Assembly: GCA_028564705.1 (NCBI GenBank)
Contig: JAPXFQ010000488.1
Location: 62,001-126,000 of the forward strand
Reading direction: 5' to 3'
DNA: 64,000 bases
DNA from: Apricaphanius iberus
Taxonomy: Eukaryota; Chordata; Actinopteri; Cyprinodontiformes; Aphaniidae
The notes under the pieces are model-generated. The model was not told the origin of the DNA and searched no databases. It saw only the letters and a list, made by a program, of their open reading frames with translations. The translations under genes and the position numbers were made by a program. This document shows positions 45,474-56,014 of this stretch, one piece after another (the first letter of the stretch is position 1; each line of letters starts with the position of its first letter).

Positions 45474-48400
45474 CATCTTCTTCCGCTCATCTGGAGTCGG
45501 GTGGCGGGGGCAGTAGCTTAAGTAGGGAGACCCAGACTTCCCGCTCCCCGGCCACTTGGGCCAGCTGCTCAGGAGGAATCCCAAGGCGTTCTCAGGCCAG
45601 CTGGGAGACATAATCCCTCCAGCGAGTCCTGGGTCTTCCCCTGGGTCTCCTCGCGGTGGGACGTGCCCGGAACACCTCACCAGGGAGGCGTCCAGGAGGC
45701 ATCCTGACCAGATGCCCTAGCCACCTCAACTGGCTCCTCTTGATGTGGAGGAGCAGCGGCTCTACTCTGAGCTCCCTCCGGATGACCGAGCTTCTCACCC
45801 TATCTCTAAGGGAGAGCCCAGCCACCCTACGGAGGAAACTCATTTTAGCCGCCTGTATCCGCGATCTCGTTCTTTCGGTCACCACCCAGAGTTCATGACC
45901 ATAGATGAGGGTAGGAACGTAGATCGACCGGTAAATCGAGACATTCGCCTTTCGGCTCAGCTCTCTCTTCACCACGACAGACCGGTACAGCGCCCGCATA
46001 ACTGCAGATGCCTCACCAATCTGTCTATCTATCTCCCGCTCCATTTTTCCCTCATTCGTGAACAAGTCCTCCAGATACTTGAACTCCTCCATTTGAGGAT
46101 GGACTCCATCCCTGACCCGAAGAAGGCACCCTACCCTTTTTGGCTCAAGACCATGGTCTCGGATTTGGAGGTTCTGATCCCCATCCCAGCCGCTTCACAT
46201 TCGGCCGCGAACCGCTCCAGCGAGAGCTTTAGATCTTGTTCAGATGAAGCCAACAAGACCACATCATCTGCGAAAATCAGAGACCAGATCCTGAGGCCTG
46301 CTGAAGGTGTAGAGCTGGTCCAGTGTTCCACGGCCAGGACGAAAACCGCATTGTTCCTCCTGAATCCGGGTTCGACTATCCATCAGACCCTCCTCTCCAG
46401 AACCCCCGAGTAGACCTTACCAGGGACGCTCAGAAGTGGGATCCCCCTATAGTTAGAACACACTCTGTGGTCCCCCTTTTTAAAGAGGGGGACCACCACC
46501 CCAGTCTGCCAATCCAAGGGAACTGCCCACTACGTTCAACGCAATACTGCAGAGCCGCGCTAACCAACACAACCCTACATCATCCAGAGCCTTGAGGAAC
46601 TCCAATCCAATCTCATCCCCCCCGGTGCCTTGCCACCAAGGAGCTTTTTAACAACCTCGGCGACTACAGCACCCGACATTGGAGAGCACGTCCCAAAGTC
46701 CCCAGACTTTGCTTTCAAACAGGAAGGCGTGTCGGTGGGTTTGAGGAGGTCTTCGAAGTATTCAATCCACCGACCCAAAACGTCCCGTGTCGAGGTCAGC
46801 AGCACACATCCCCCACTGTAAACAGTGTTGGTGGCAGACGCTCCCCCCCCCCGAGACGCCGGATGGTGGACCAGAATCGCTTCGAAGCCACATGGAAGTC
46901 GTTCTCTATGGTCTCTCCAAACTCCTCCCATGCCCGAGTTTTTGCCTCAGCGACCATCCTAGCCGCACTCCGCTTGGCCTGCCGGTACTTATCAGCTGCT
47001 GCCGGAGTCCCACAGGCCCGATGGGACTCCTTCTTCAGCTTGACAGCATCCCTCACCGCTGGTGTCCACCAGCGGATTCGAGGGTTGCCGCCGCGACAGG
47101 CACCGACTACCTTACGGCCACAACTACGGTCAGCCGCTTCGACAATGGCGGCACGGAACATGGCCCACTTGGACTCAATGTCCCCCACCTCCCCCGGGAC
47201 ATGTTCAAAGTTCTGCCGGAGGGGAGAGTTGAAACTCCTTCTGACAGGGGACTCTGCCAGAGGTTCCCAGCAGACCCTCACAACACATTTGGGCCTGCCA
47301 GGTCTGTCCGGCGCCCTCCCCCACCAACGGAGCCGACTCACCACCAGGTAGTGGTCGGTGGATAGCTCTGCCCCTCTCTTCACCCGAGTGTCCAAAACAT
47401 GCGGCCGCAGATCAGATGAAACGACAACTAAGTCGATCATCGAGCTCCGGCCTAGGGTGTCCTGGTGCACAAATGATCACCCCTATGCTTGAACATGGTG
47501 TTCGTTGTGCACAATCCATGATGAGCAAAGAAGTCCAGTAACAAAATACCGCTCGGGTTCAGATCGGGGGTGCCATACCGCCCAACCACGCCTTTCCAGG
47601 TCTCGCTGTCATTGCACACGTGAGCGTTGAAGTCTCCCAGCAGAACGAGGGAGTCCCCCGAAGGAGCACTCTCCAGTACCCCCTCCAAGGACCCCAAGAA
47701 GGGCGGGTAATCTGATCTACTGTTTGTTGCTTAAGCACAAACAATAACCAGAACCCGTCCCCCCACCCGTAGGCGGAGGGAGGCTACCCTCTCGTTCACC
47801 GGGGTAAACCCCAACGAACAGGCGCTGAGATGGGGGGCAACAAGTATGCCCACCCCAGCCCGGCGCCTCTCAACGGGAGCAACTCCAAAGTGGTAGAGAG
47901 TCCAACCCCTCTTGAGGAGACGGGTTCCAGAGCCATGCATCGAGGCATGGCCGACGATGTCCAGTCAGAACCTCTAAACCTTGCACACCAGCTCCGGCTC
48001 CTTCCCCACCAGAGAGGTGTCATTCCACATCCCAAGAGTCAGCTTCTGTAGCCGAGGACTGGACCACCAAGGTCCCCGCCTTCGACCAGCGCCCATCTTA
48101 CACTGCAACCGACCCCTACGGCCCCTCCCACAGGTGGTGAGCTCATGGGAGGGGGGGCCCATGTTGCCTCTTCGGGCTAAGCCCGGCCGGGCCCCATGGG
48201 TAAAGGCCTGGCCACCAGGCGCTCGCCAACGTGCCCCACCTCCAGGCCTGGCTCCAGAGTGGGGCCCCGGTGACCCGCGTCCGGGCGAGGGAACACTTGG
48301 TCCAACGCTGTCATTCATCATAGGAGTCTTTCGGCTCCACTTTGTCTGATCCCTCACCTAGGACCAGTTTGCCATGGGTGACCCTACCAGGGGGATAAAA

Positions 48401-48482
48401 CCCCCGACAACATAGCTCCTAGGATCATTGGGACACTCAAATCCCTCCACCACGATAAGGTGGCAGCCAAGGGGAGGGAGGG
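45474..48482 (-). mobile_element. Rex3 (RTE-clade) LINE
   Basis: The minus strand starts with CCTTGGCTGCCACCTTATCG near 48475, typical of Rex3 5' ends, and ends in a TGGATGGA tail at 45474. The host sequence GTCCATC is duplicated at both edges (45467-45473 and 48483-48489). It carries a single ORF with endonuclease and RT, broken and with an RT deletion. Confidence 0.93.
45590..48060 (-). pseudogene. Rex3 ORF: endonuclease and reverse transcriptase
   Basis: From high to low: GMWNDTSLVGKEPELVCKV (start of endonuclease), [40 protein letters not shown] (GDFN), SSMIDLVVVSSDLRPHVLDT, ELSTDHYLVVSRLRWWG (SDH-like), NPRIRWWTPAVRDAVKLKKE, RFWSTIRRLGGGERLPPTLF, VLGRWIEYFEDLLKPTDTPS, then RT: VVPLFKEGD-like bases, GFRPGRGTLDQLYTF. 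Here about 95 codons are missing, including the first catalytic Asp and the QGCPLSP box; the frame picks up at LRIWSLIFADDVVLLASSEQ (active site FADD). After it come MEEFKYLEDLFTNEGKMERE and RSQLRWLGHLVRMPPGRLPG at the end. Several stops and shifts. Confidence 0.9.
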
Positions 48483-48545
48483 GTCCATCTCATGAAAAAT
48501 GGGAGCAGAAACAAAGGTGTTGCATTTATATTTTTGTTGAGTGTA

Positions 48546-50890
48546 TGAGAAATAATACGCTCCCCAGCTCGCTATATGACGCGAATATTTCCCTGCTTTT
48601 GAAGGAGGGAAGGGAAGCGGTGGATCCTGCAAGCTACAGACCGGTCACTCTCTGAAATTATGATCTGAAAATAATAACTAAAGCCTATGCTACAAAATTA
48701 CGTAGGCATATTTTCACAATTGTACACCCTAGCCAGACTGGATTTATTCAGGGTCGGTTTGCTTTTAGTAATGTCTGTCTGCTTTTAAACACAGTATACT
48801 CAATACATGGGAAAAATAGACAAGCCGCTATTTTATCTCTTTACACCCAAAAGGCATTCGATCAGATCGAATGGACTTACGTGCTGAGGACGCTAAAGCA
48901 ATTTGGATGTAGTGAACATTTCATTGAATGGGTGAAAATAATTTACCTTAAACCAGTTTCCTCTATTCTCACTAATTCAGATAGGTCCCAACCCTTTGAG
49001 CTACAGCAGGGTGTAAGGCAGTGCGACCTTCTTTCTCCTCTTCTCTTTGACATTACATTGGAACCACTTGCAATAGGTATAAAGGGTCACCCAGGAATTC
49101 ATGGGATAATGTTTGGTAATGTCAAAAACCTTGTTAATCTGTATGCTGATGATTTATTGATCTGTTTATCAGACCCAGTGGTCTCAGTTTCCAAACTCCT
49201 AAATTATATAAAATAATTTGGTATATTGTCTGGATACACAATTAACTGGGACAATTGTGAGTTCATGCCATTGACTAACATGTGCCCTATTTTTTGAAAT
49301 CTTTGCCATTTAAATAAGCTATTACCCAAATAATAATTGTCTTGGCCTCAAGATTTCCAAAAACCCCAAACACTTACTGAAATCGAATTTTTTGGATATG
49401 GTCGATAAACTTGAAGCTAATATTAAGATCTAGAGTTTGCTCCCTCTCTCAATGATTGGCCGTATTAACGCAGTTAAAATGGTTGCACTTCCAAGGTTCT
49501 TGTATCTTTTTCAAAACTTCCCTATTTATTTGCCATTACATTTTTTTAAACAACTAGATTCAGTTGTCCTGTCATTTGTTTGGGAAAATAAACCCACTCG
49601 CATTTCTAAAGCCCATCTGCAGAAGAACGTAAACAGTGCAGGTCTTGGCATCCCGGTTTTTAGGCATCATTACTGGGATGCAAATGCAAGGGCTCTCATT
49701 TTTTGAAAGGGGGGATCTCCTAATGAGGACGGTTCCTCTCCGCTCTGGCTAAAGATTGAATCCATGTCTGTATCACAAACTTCGATCCCAGCCTTGCTCT
49801 TCTCAAGTGTACAGCCTTCCCACAAGTTATTTGGTGACAATTTTTTCTTAGTAACTCTTTGAAGATATTGAATCAAATTCCAAAACTCCTTAGATTACCA
49901 AATGTATCAATGAGTGCCCCAATAACAGGTAATCATTTGTTTAAACCAGGCTTGATTGATTGGGTGTTTCTGGACTGTAGGAAGAGAGGCCTACACTACG
50001 TTTCAGATATTTACATAGATAACAGTTTTGCTTCCTTTGCTCCAGGCTAGATATCACCTCCCTCAGTCGCACTTCTAACGGTACTTACAGATCAGACATT
50101 TTGCAAGAGAACATGTTTCTGGTTTCCCATTAAGACCACAGAATTATAATTTTTATGACATCTCTTACAACCAAACATTTGATTTCCCGCTTTGTCATTG
50201 CTTTTGAGTGCCAGTTAGTTCCAGTCATCTCAGGGATACATGGTCAAAAGAACTGGGACTTCCACTTTCAGAGGGACTATGGGAGGAGAGCCTGTCCAGC
50301 ATACAGAAGTGTTCTATAAACGTAAGATATCGGTTGCTTCAATTTAAAGTCTTACATAGACTGCATTATTCCAAAAATAAACTTAATAGAATATTTAAAT
50401 CATTGTGTCCCATGTGTGACAGATATAACACAGCCGAAGGTTCACTCTCACATTTATTCTGGTATTGCCAGGTACTGGGTAGCTTTTGGAGCGATATATT
50501 CAGTTGGTACTCTAAGCAATATAAAATAAATATTCAACCAGACTGTAACCTGACAATTTTTGGTTCCTCTGAAAGGATATCAACCCTCCCTTCCCACTGT
50601 AAACAGGCTCTCAAAACAGGCATGGTAGCAGCCAAAAAATAATTTTACTTAACTTGAAATCTCCATCATCCCATTGCTTCAAGATGTGGCTTAACAAAAT
50701 GGTTTTTGTTTCAAGGATGGAACAGATTCGCCTCAGTAGAGGGAATGCATCTAAATACTATGAGAAAACATGGAAACCATTTTTGGCTTCACTGGATGAG
50801 ACTTGAACGACCAATCATAAGAATCAGACTGCTATGTGGTATTCGAAATCCTATTATTTTTCCTGCACTGTTGCAGTACGGATCAAGGCT
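48546..50890 (+). pseudogene. L1 ORF2, RT and C-terminal domain
   Basis: Continues the interrupted L1: NTLPSSLYDANISLLLKEGR, DPASYRPVTL (48625), SQTGFIQGRFAFSNVCLLLN, then LYTQKAFDQIEWTYVLRTLK, where the first catalytic Asp (family: LDAEKAFD) is replaced; QGVRQCDLLSPLLFDITLEP (49006); NLVNLYADDLLICLSDP with the YADD box intact (49132). Then MIGRINAVKMVALPRFLYLF, LDSVVLSFVWENKPTRISKA, WSKELGLPLSEGLWEESLSS and SLCPMCDRYNTAEGSLSHLF (C-terminal Cys/His knuckle, about 50404-50464), ending near 50890. Several stops and shifts. Confidence 0.88.
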
Positions 50891-50954
50891 CTGATCTTCC
50901 TCTCAGTTTTTTTTTTGTGTTTGTTGGTTTGGGTTTTGTTTTGGTTTCGAAGAA

Positions 50955-51320
50955 ACCTCCAGCAGAACCAGGCTGAGCACAAGCGGTTATCTGCCGCGAC
51001 CGTCTGTGGCTTGGAGAATACATAACAGAGACACAGAAAGAGCAATAGAACTGATGCAGAAGTTTGTTGCAGGACGTGGAGAATTTTCCTTCACTGCAAT
51101 GCCATCTTAGTCAGGGTCGTCAAGCAGGGCTAATCCGGAGCACCTACTATAATAGAAAACAGGTTAGTGCTTGAATTGACAGCACATCATGCAGTTGGGG
51201 AGAAGTAGGAGAGAAAGTAGGAACAGACCCTAATAATGTCCTCCAACAGCCTAGCCTAAAGCAGCATAGCTACTAACATTAACCTGTCTCCTAGCTACTA
51301 GGAGACCTGGCTACCAACAC
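50955..51320 (-). repeat. LINE 3'-UTR repeat fragment
   Basis: GAAGAAACCTCCAGCAGAAC, CAGGCTGAGCACAAGCGGTT and later TAAAGCAGCATAGCTACTAA are the middle of the tail family seen at 4705, minus orientation. It stops where the 28S sequence starts. Confidence 0.65.
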
Positions 51321-51328
51321 TCTGTCTG

Positions 51329-51487
51329 AGTCCTCCTGATCGAGGCTCAGCCCGTGGACGGTGTAGGGCCGGTAACGGCCCCCGTCATGCCGGGGTCTTC
51401 TCTGAGTCGGGTTGTTTGAGAATGCAGCCCAAAGTGGGTGGTAAACTCCATCTAAGGCTAAATACCGGCACGAGACCGATAGTCAAA
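51329..51487 (+). rRNA. 28S rRNA fragment, left part (pseudogene)
   Basis: CTCCTGATCGAGGCTCAGCC, GTGGACGGTGTAGGGCCGGT, GAATGCAGCCCAAAGTGGGT, GGTAAACTCCATCTAAGGCT and ACCGGCACGAGACCGATAGT follow the 5' region of vertebrate 28S rRNA almost base for base. It stops at GATAGTCAAAC, where a LINE begins; the rRNA resumes at 57554. With only about 400 bp in total and no 18S/5.8S, this is a dead fragment, not a gene unit. Confidence 0.93.
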
Positions 51488-52119
51488 CCAAATCAAATCA
51501 AATCAAACTTTATTTATAAAGCGCTTTTCAAACAAAGAAAGTTACTCAAAGTGCTTTACAGATTTAAAATAACCCCACAACCCCCCCCTTCAAAAATAAA
51601 ATCATCAGTGCAAATACAACCCCCTCCCAACCCAACCCATCAGCCATACTCACTCACACACACACTTAGAAGCTACAAAAAGCGGGCTGAGTACAGATGA
51701 GCCAGGAAATGCCATCATGGGAGCCATCTGCATCAGCAGCAGCAGATCAACAGCAGCAGCCAAGGCTCCGACCCAGGGCGCCCAGAGGAGGGAGGGCTAG
51801 TACCCCCACCTCCACCCAAGCGCTACCTGGGGGGCACCCAGGCAGCCACAGCCGACCACCACCCCCGATGCAGGGGGCCCCCAGAGAGGAAACACTGGCA
51901 AGAAAGATTAAAATACATTAAAATATAAAGTTAATAAAATATAAAGTATATAAAGTATAAAACAATAAGTGTAAAACAAATAATAAAAATCCAAAGCAGA
52001 TTAATAAATAAACAGTTAAAAGCTGAACTAAAAATTAAATCAGGTAAAACATGCTGAGCGATTAAAAATATATTAATAAATAACTAGAAAATTTCAGGAA
52101 ATTTAGAGAAGGGACGGCC

Positions 52120-52300
52120 ACGGTGTGCATGCTAATGCTAACTAGCATGCTAATGCTAATGTTAGCTAACATGTTGGCATTACTATAAACCCATTCAGTA
52201 CCAAAATATAGTCAAAAAGCTAAAATTAGCTAAAATGCTAACAACAGCTAGCATGGTAATGCTAACTAGCATGCTAATGCTAGCTAACGTGTTGGCATTA
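52120..52300. repeat. GCTAATGCTAGCTAAC-type internal repeats
   Basis: Blocks of CATGCTAATGCTAACTAGCA, GCTAATGTTAGCTAACATGT and TTGGCATTACTAT occur twice (52127-52184 and 52250-52305), separated by about 120 bases. Confidence 0.8.
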
Positions 52301-52435
52301 CTATTAATAGGATTAGTATGAAAATATACTGAAAAAGCTGAAATCAACTAAAATGCATACAAGTGCAATGTAGTACTGTGTATAACATAGGGATTTTGGT
52401 TCCAGCTTTCAAACAAGAAAAAAAAAAAATTTTGA

Positions 52436-52504
52436 TCCCCCTGGGATTCGAACCTACTACCTCTTGCATTGTATTCCTGTTCCTGAACAGTTACACTACA
52501 ACAT
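52436..52504 (-). other. tRNA-like module 1 (Pol III boxes)
   Basis: On the minus strand GTTGTAGTGTAACTGTTCAG (A-box-like) precedes a perfect B box GGTTCGAATCC at 52444-52454, with a T-run terminator just beyond (AAAA block at 52421-52431). A cloverleaf is only partial, so it is not called a tRNA gene. It is one half of a 155-bp tandem duplication. Confidence 0.6.
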
Positions 52505-52589
52505 CAGTTATACAGCATTGAGTTTTAGGCCATGTGATCTGTTGTCTCGTCTCCCAGTTCAGCTTTCAGCAAAGAAAAATTATTTGCTG

Positions 52590-52660
52590 CTCGCTCCTGG
52601 ATTTGAACCCAGTACCTCTGGGATGCAAACCATCTTCCTTAACCACTACGCCATCCGAAC
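52590..52660 (-). other. tRNA-like module 2 (Pol III boxes)
   Basis: On the minus strand GTTCGGATGGCGTAGTGGTT (good A box TGGCGTAGTGG) and GGTTCAAATCC (B box, 52599-52609), 71 bases in all, with a weak acceptor pairing GTTCG/CGAGC. It lies 155 bp from module 1, and the flanking CATTGAGTTTTAGGC (52516, 52671) is duplicated with it. Confidence 0.6.
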
Positions 52661-54000
52661 ATACATACAACATTGAGTTTTAGGCGATATGTTCTGTTGT
52701 CTCCTCTCCATGTTCAGAGTGTTAAACAGCTGCGAACGAACCTTTCCCATTCGAAAACTATAGCAGCTATCAGGAAAATTATTGGAGTGTTAGCGATATT
52801 TATCCTTTGTGTTCAATTATTTCAAAGCACAACTCTCTATCTTATTCACAGATGAAATGGTACAGGCAGACAGGGGGACTGAGAAAGACAGAGACATGGT
52901 CAGAAAGACAAAGACAGATGGACTGACACATGGACTTGTTTGTAGTACTTCTCTCTATAGTACTGCATAGCATAACCTGTGTTTAAGTGGGGTTTAATAG
53001 GCCTTCAATGTGTATATACTGTGGAATGAACTTTAGTGAACTCTGATCAAAGGTGCTCCGTTTCCCCAGCAACAAGTGTGAGTGAAAATTGCAGCAGGTG
53101 CAAACACTTAAGATGATTAAGAGCTTAGATTTAGACTTTTTCATAAAAAAGTGCGCCGAACAAATCGTTCCCATTCGAAAACCGTACAAGGTATCGGAAA
53201 AATTCTTGAAGTGTGAGCGAGATGTATCATTTGTCTTCGTTCATGCCAAAGCAGAAGTCTCTATCTTATTCACAGTCCGAGAGGGAGCGAGAGAAAAATG
53301 ACTAAGAACATCTCTCTGGCTGAGATCATCCTGACCAGCCACAATGATAAATTATAGGAGAAAAGCCCTAAAACTGGGTTCCACTTTGAGCGATCTAGAG
53401 CTCGCTGAGAGAAAACCGTGCGACATAGGGAAATTTTGAAATGATCCTGAGAATCACAAAGGGCGGCTCTATTTCATGACCGAAAATCATGTCACTAGTG
53501 CGAAATATGTGGCCGTGACGTCGAGTTAAATTTTGATGAGGACCTTCCAAAAGTTCATCACTCCACACTCTGCTTAACGAGCTGCTCCACTCTAAAAATG
53601 TCGATTTGGGGCAAACTTTGGGTCGAACAAAGTCAAATTGTGACAAAACCGTAACAGCTATCGACATGCGGTCTTCAATGCTGAACACAGCACGGACGTG
53701 GCTACAATCTGGATTTCGAATGGTGTTGCTAAGTTATTGTATGGCTACACAGTAAATCTTCAAAAATAGTGGATTTTTCATGAATTTGGGCCTTTTTTCC
53801 ATTCATTTCCAATGGGTGTTTTTGGGGGTGGTTCTTCGCTAATTACGTCGCCATGGTAACTCCAATCGCCAATAAAAGTAATAGCACACCTCACACGATC
53901 GAGCCGGTCGTTTTGATGTATATATTGTGGGGGTGCACGCTACAGTACGACCCGCATTAACGGTGAAAGAATAAAGAGTCCGTTTAGAAGTGAATAGTAA

Positions 54001-54095
54001 TAAGGGACTGCCCATGCAATTGCATGGAGGCAGTGCAATACATTGCTTTGCAATGGATTTGCACTGCCTCCATGCATTGCATTGGGCCGTCCCTT
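54001..54095. repeat. Terminal foldback (48-bp inverted repeat)
   Basis: TAAGGGACTGCCCATGCAAT, TGCATGGAGGCAGTGCAATA on the left pairs with the right arm (complement AAGGGACGGCCCAATGCAAT, GCATGGAGGCAGTGCAAATC) around a short centre. The outer bases of each arm resemble the element terminus AAGGGACGGCC, so the right end is a duplicated, inverted terminus. Confidence 0.85.
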
Positions 54096-54100
54096 AATAA

Positions 54101-55792
54101 TTAGTTAAAGGCTAAGCTAAAAAGGTGAGTCTTGAGTCTGCTCTTAAAAACATTAACGTTCTCTGCGGCCCTGAGGTCCTCTGGCAGCCTGTTCCAGAGG
54201 TGAGGGCCATAATAATGGAAAGACGCCTCACCATGAGTCTGTGTCCTGACTTTGGGGATGACAAGGAGACGGCTGCCAGAGGAGCGAAATGGTAAGTTAG
54301 ATACTGGTCGGTAGTTGTTTAAATCATTAAAATCTAAATTGCTCTTCTTCAGCAGGGGCCTCACTACCGCCGCTTTAAAGGCAGCAGGAAAAACCCCCGT
54401 CTGAAGGGAGCAATTCATAAAGTTTAAAATCTCATCTTTAAAAGAACCATAAAATTGCTTAAAAAACCTGGTGGGAATCGGGTCCAAAGCGCTTGTGGTG
54501 GGCCTCACTGAGGAGAAAACTTTATCAAGGGTCCCAGCTTCTACCAGGACAAAACTGTCCAGTGTTTCCTCTGGTGAAGGCAGACACTCTGATTTGTCTA
54601 AAACCATGTTTGTTTGAGAGGATAAAATATTACATCTGATGGTGTCTACCTTCCCTCTGAAGTGGTCTGCATACTCCTCACAGAGACTGTTTGAGGGGGT
54701 TTTCTGAAAAGTATTAGAATTATGATGTAAAATGTTGTCAATGGTGGAAAACAGAATTTTGGGATTATTTTTATGTTCTGAGATGATTCTGGAAAAGTAT
54801 GTATTTCTGGAATTTCTTAAAGCGTTATTATATAATCTGAGATATTCTATGTATATCTGATGATTTATTGTGATTTTATTTTTCCTCCATTTCCTTTCTG
54901 CCACCCTGCAGCTCCTCTTTAATTTTCTAATAGCTGCATTTCTCCACGGTACTGTACGTTTTGAATGACGTTTTATAACTTTAATTGGAGCCAGCAGGTT
55001 GAGAGCAGATTTAAGCCTACTGTTAAAATCATTAACGATAAAATCACAGGGGGCAGGTAAAGGTATAGGAGGAAATTTTTTAAAAACTTCAAGAAAACCT
55101 GCAGCCACTTCAGGGGTTAGATGACGCTTCCTGACAGTTCTCACAGAGGTCCCTGATTGGATAAAACTGGTGATATTAAAAAACACACAGTAGTGGTCAG
55201 AGACAGCCAAGTCAACAACAGAGGACACACTGGTGGACAGGCCATATGTGATGACCAGTTCCAGGTTGTGTCCTCTGTTGTGAGTCGGCTGCATGACATG
55301 TTGGCTAAAATCCATATAATTTAAAATATTTAAAAAATCTGTTGATAAAGGATCTAAAAGGTTATCTATATATAGATTAAAATCACCAGCTAAAATTATC
55401 TTCTCATAAGAGTTGTGTAAAATTGATAAGAACTCTGAAAATTCTGGAATAAAAAGTGCATTCCCTTTCGCAGGCCTATAAACTGTGACACATAAAATCT
55501 GAGAAGTGCTAAAAATAGAGGCAGTGTATTCAAACGTGGTAAAATTATTAAATAAAACAGGTTTGGCGGAAAGAGTTGATGAACTAATAAAAGCAGTTCC
55601 GCCTCCCCTCTGGCTACTCCTCGTTGAATAAGAAAAGTTATAATTAGGTGGAGAGGCCTCTGTAAGAACAGCAGGGGCATCTGCACTCAGCCATGTCTCT
55701 GTTAAAAATAAACACTGAAGGTTATTATCTAAAATAAAGTAATTTATTATAAAAGTTTTATTCAGCAGAGAGCGAACATTTAAAAGAGACAT
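54101..55792 (-). pseudogene. L2-type LINE ORF2 with in-frame RT deletion
   Basis: An uninterrupted 563-codon frame. It reads MSLLNVRSLLNKTFIINYFI, CLFLTETWLSADAPAVLTEA (Glu), SQRGGGTAFISSS, CVTVYRPAKGNALFIPEFSE, IILAGDFNLYIDNLLDPLST (GDFN), HNLELVITYGLSTSV, AVSDHYCVFFNIT (SDH), a linker, then RT domains 0-1: FKAAVVRPLLKKSNLDFNDL and NNYRPVSNLPF. At this point (about 54285) it joins RSSGSRLLVIPKVRTQTHGE and ASFHYYGPHLWNRLPEDLRA, the very C-terminus. About 350 codons with both RT catalytic boxes are missing, yet the frame is kept. The product would be an intact endonuclease with no polymerase. It may simply be a young, deleted copy. Confidence 0.9.
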
Positions 55793-56014
55793 ATTAATAG
55801 TGGTTGGTGATGGAGTGACTGTATGACTTACTGTAGGTGGGATTTTTAGTAACTGTTTATGATTATTTGGGTTGCATTTTCTTAGTTTATGATTATTTCT
55901 TCGCTCTCTGCTGACAATAACAGGTATGAATGAAGTAGGATAAGGTCCAAGTCCGATATGTGAGTTACTGTTAAAATCAGGATTGGGTTCATAGGAACAA
56001 GGACCAGCTGCACA

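Larger units (their letters stand above)
43897..48543 (+). mobile_element. Tc1-like (DD34E) transposon, split by Rex3
   Basis: The left end CACTCAACAAAAATATAAAC and the right end (complement) CACTCAACAAAAATATAAAT are inverted copies flanked by TA. The inverted repeat arm is about 270 bp: left 43897-44165; right in two parts, 45225-45473 and 48483-48543, because Rex3 sits in it. Without Rex3 the element is about 1.63 kb, the usual Tc1 length. Confidence 0.95.
38331..50950 (+). mobile_element. L1-type LINE hosting five nested elements
   Basis: Starts at GAGGGGGGCGCTAGTGAGCA after the L2 3' UTR. ORF1 lies at 38487-39338. ORF2 begins near 42365 and is found in segments 42365-43400, 43643-43895 and 48546-50890. 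Removing 39357-42037, 43406-43642 and 43897-48543 restores the normal L1 order, so these are insertions. The 3' end lies in the T-rich stretch 50900-50950. Net L1 length is about 5.1 kb, near full length for fish. Confidence 0.88.
52109..54095. mobile_element. Candidate non-autonomous TIR element, 1987 bp
   Basis: AAGGGACGGCC (52109-52119) is matched by its perfect reverse complement GGCCGTCCCTT (54085-54095). The flanks on each side read as LINE 3' UTR (TTTCAGGAAATTTAG to the left; TTAGTTAAAGGCTAAGC to the right), so the segment is an insertion. It does not code for any protein I can see. It holds ATGCTAATGCTAGCTAAC-type repeats at 52120-52300, two tRNA-like modules, AT-rich filler and a terminal foldback. 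The target duplication is not clear. Confidence 0.55.

Noticed and set aside
46323..48349. Long plus-strand frames (192, 162 and 122 codons)
   Set aside because: They are opposite-strand shadows of the GC-rich Rex3 ORF.
52436..52660. Two functional tRNA genes
   Set aside because: A and B boxes are good, but the cloverleaf is poor and both lie in a repeat; called tRNA-like modules instead.
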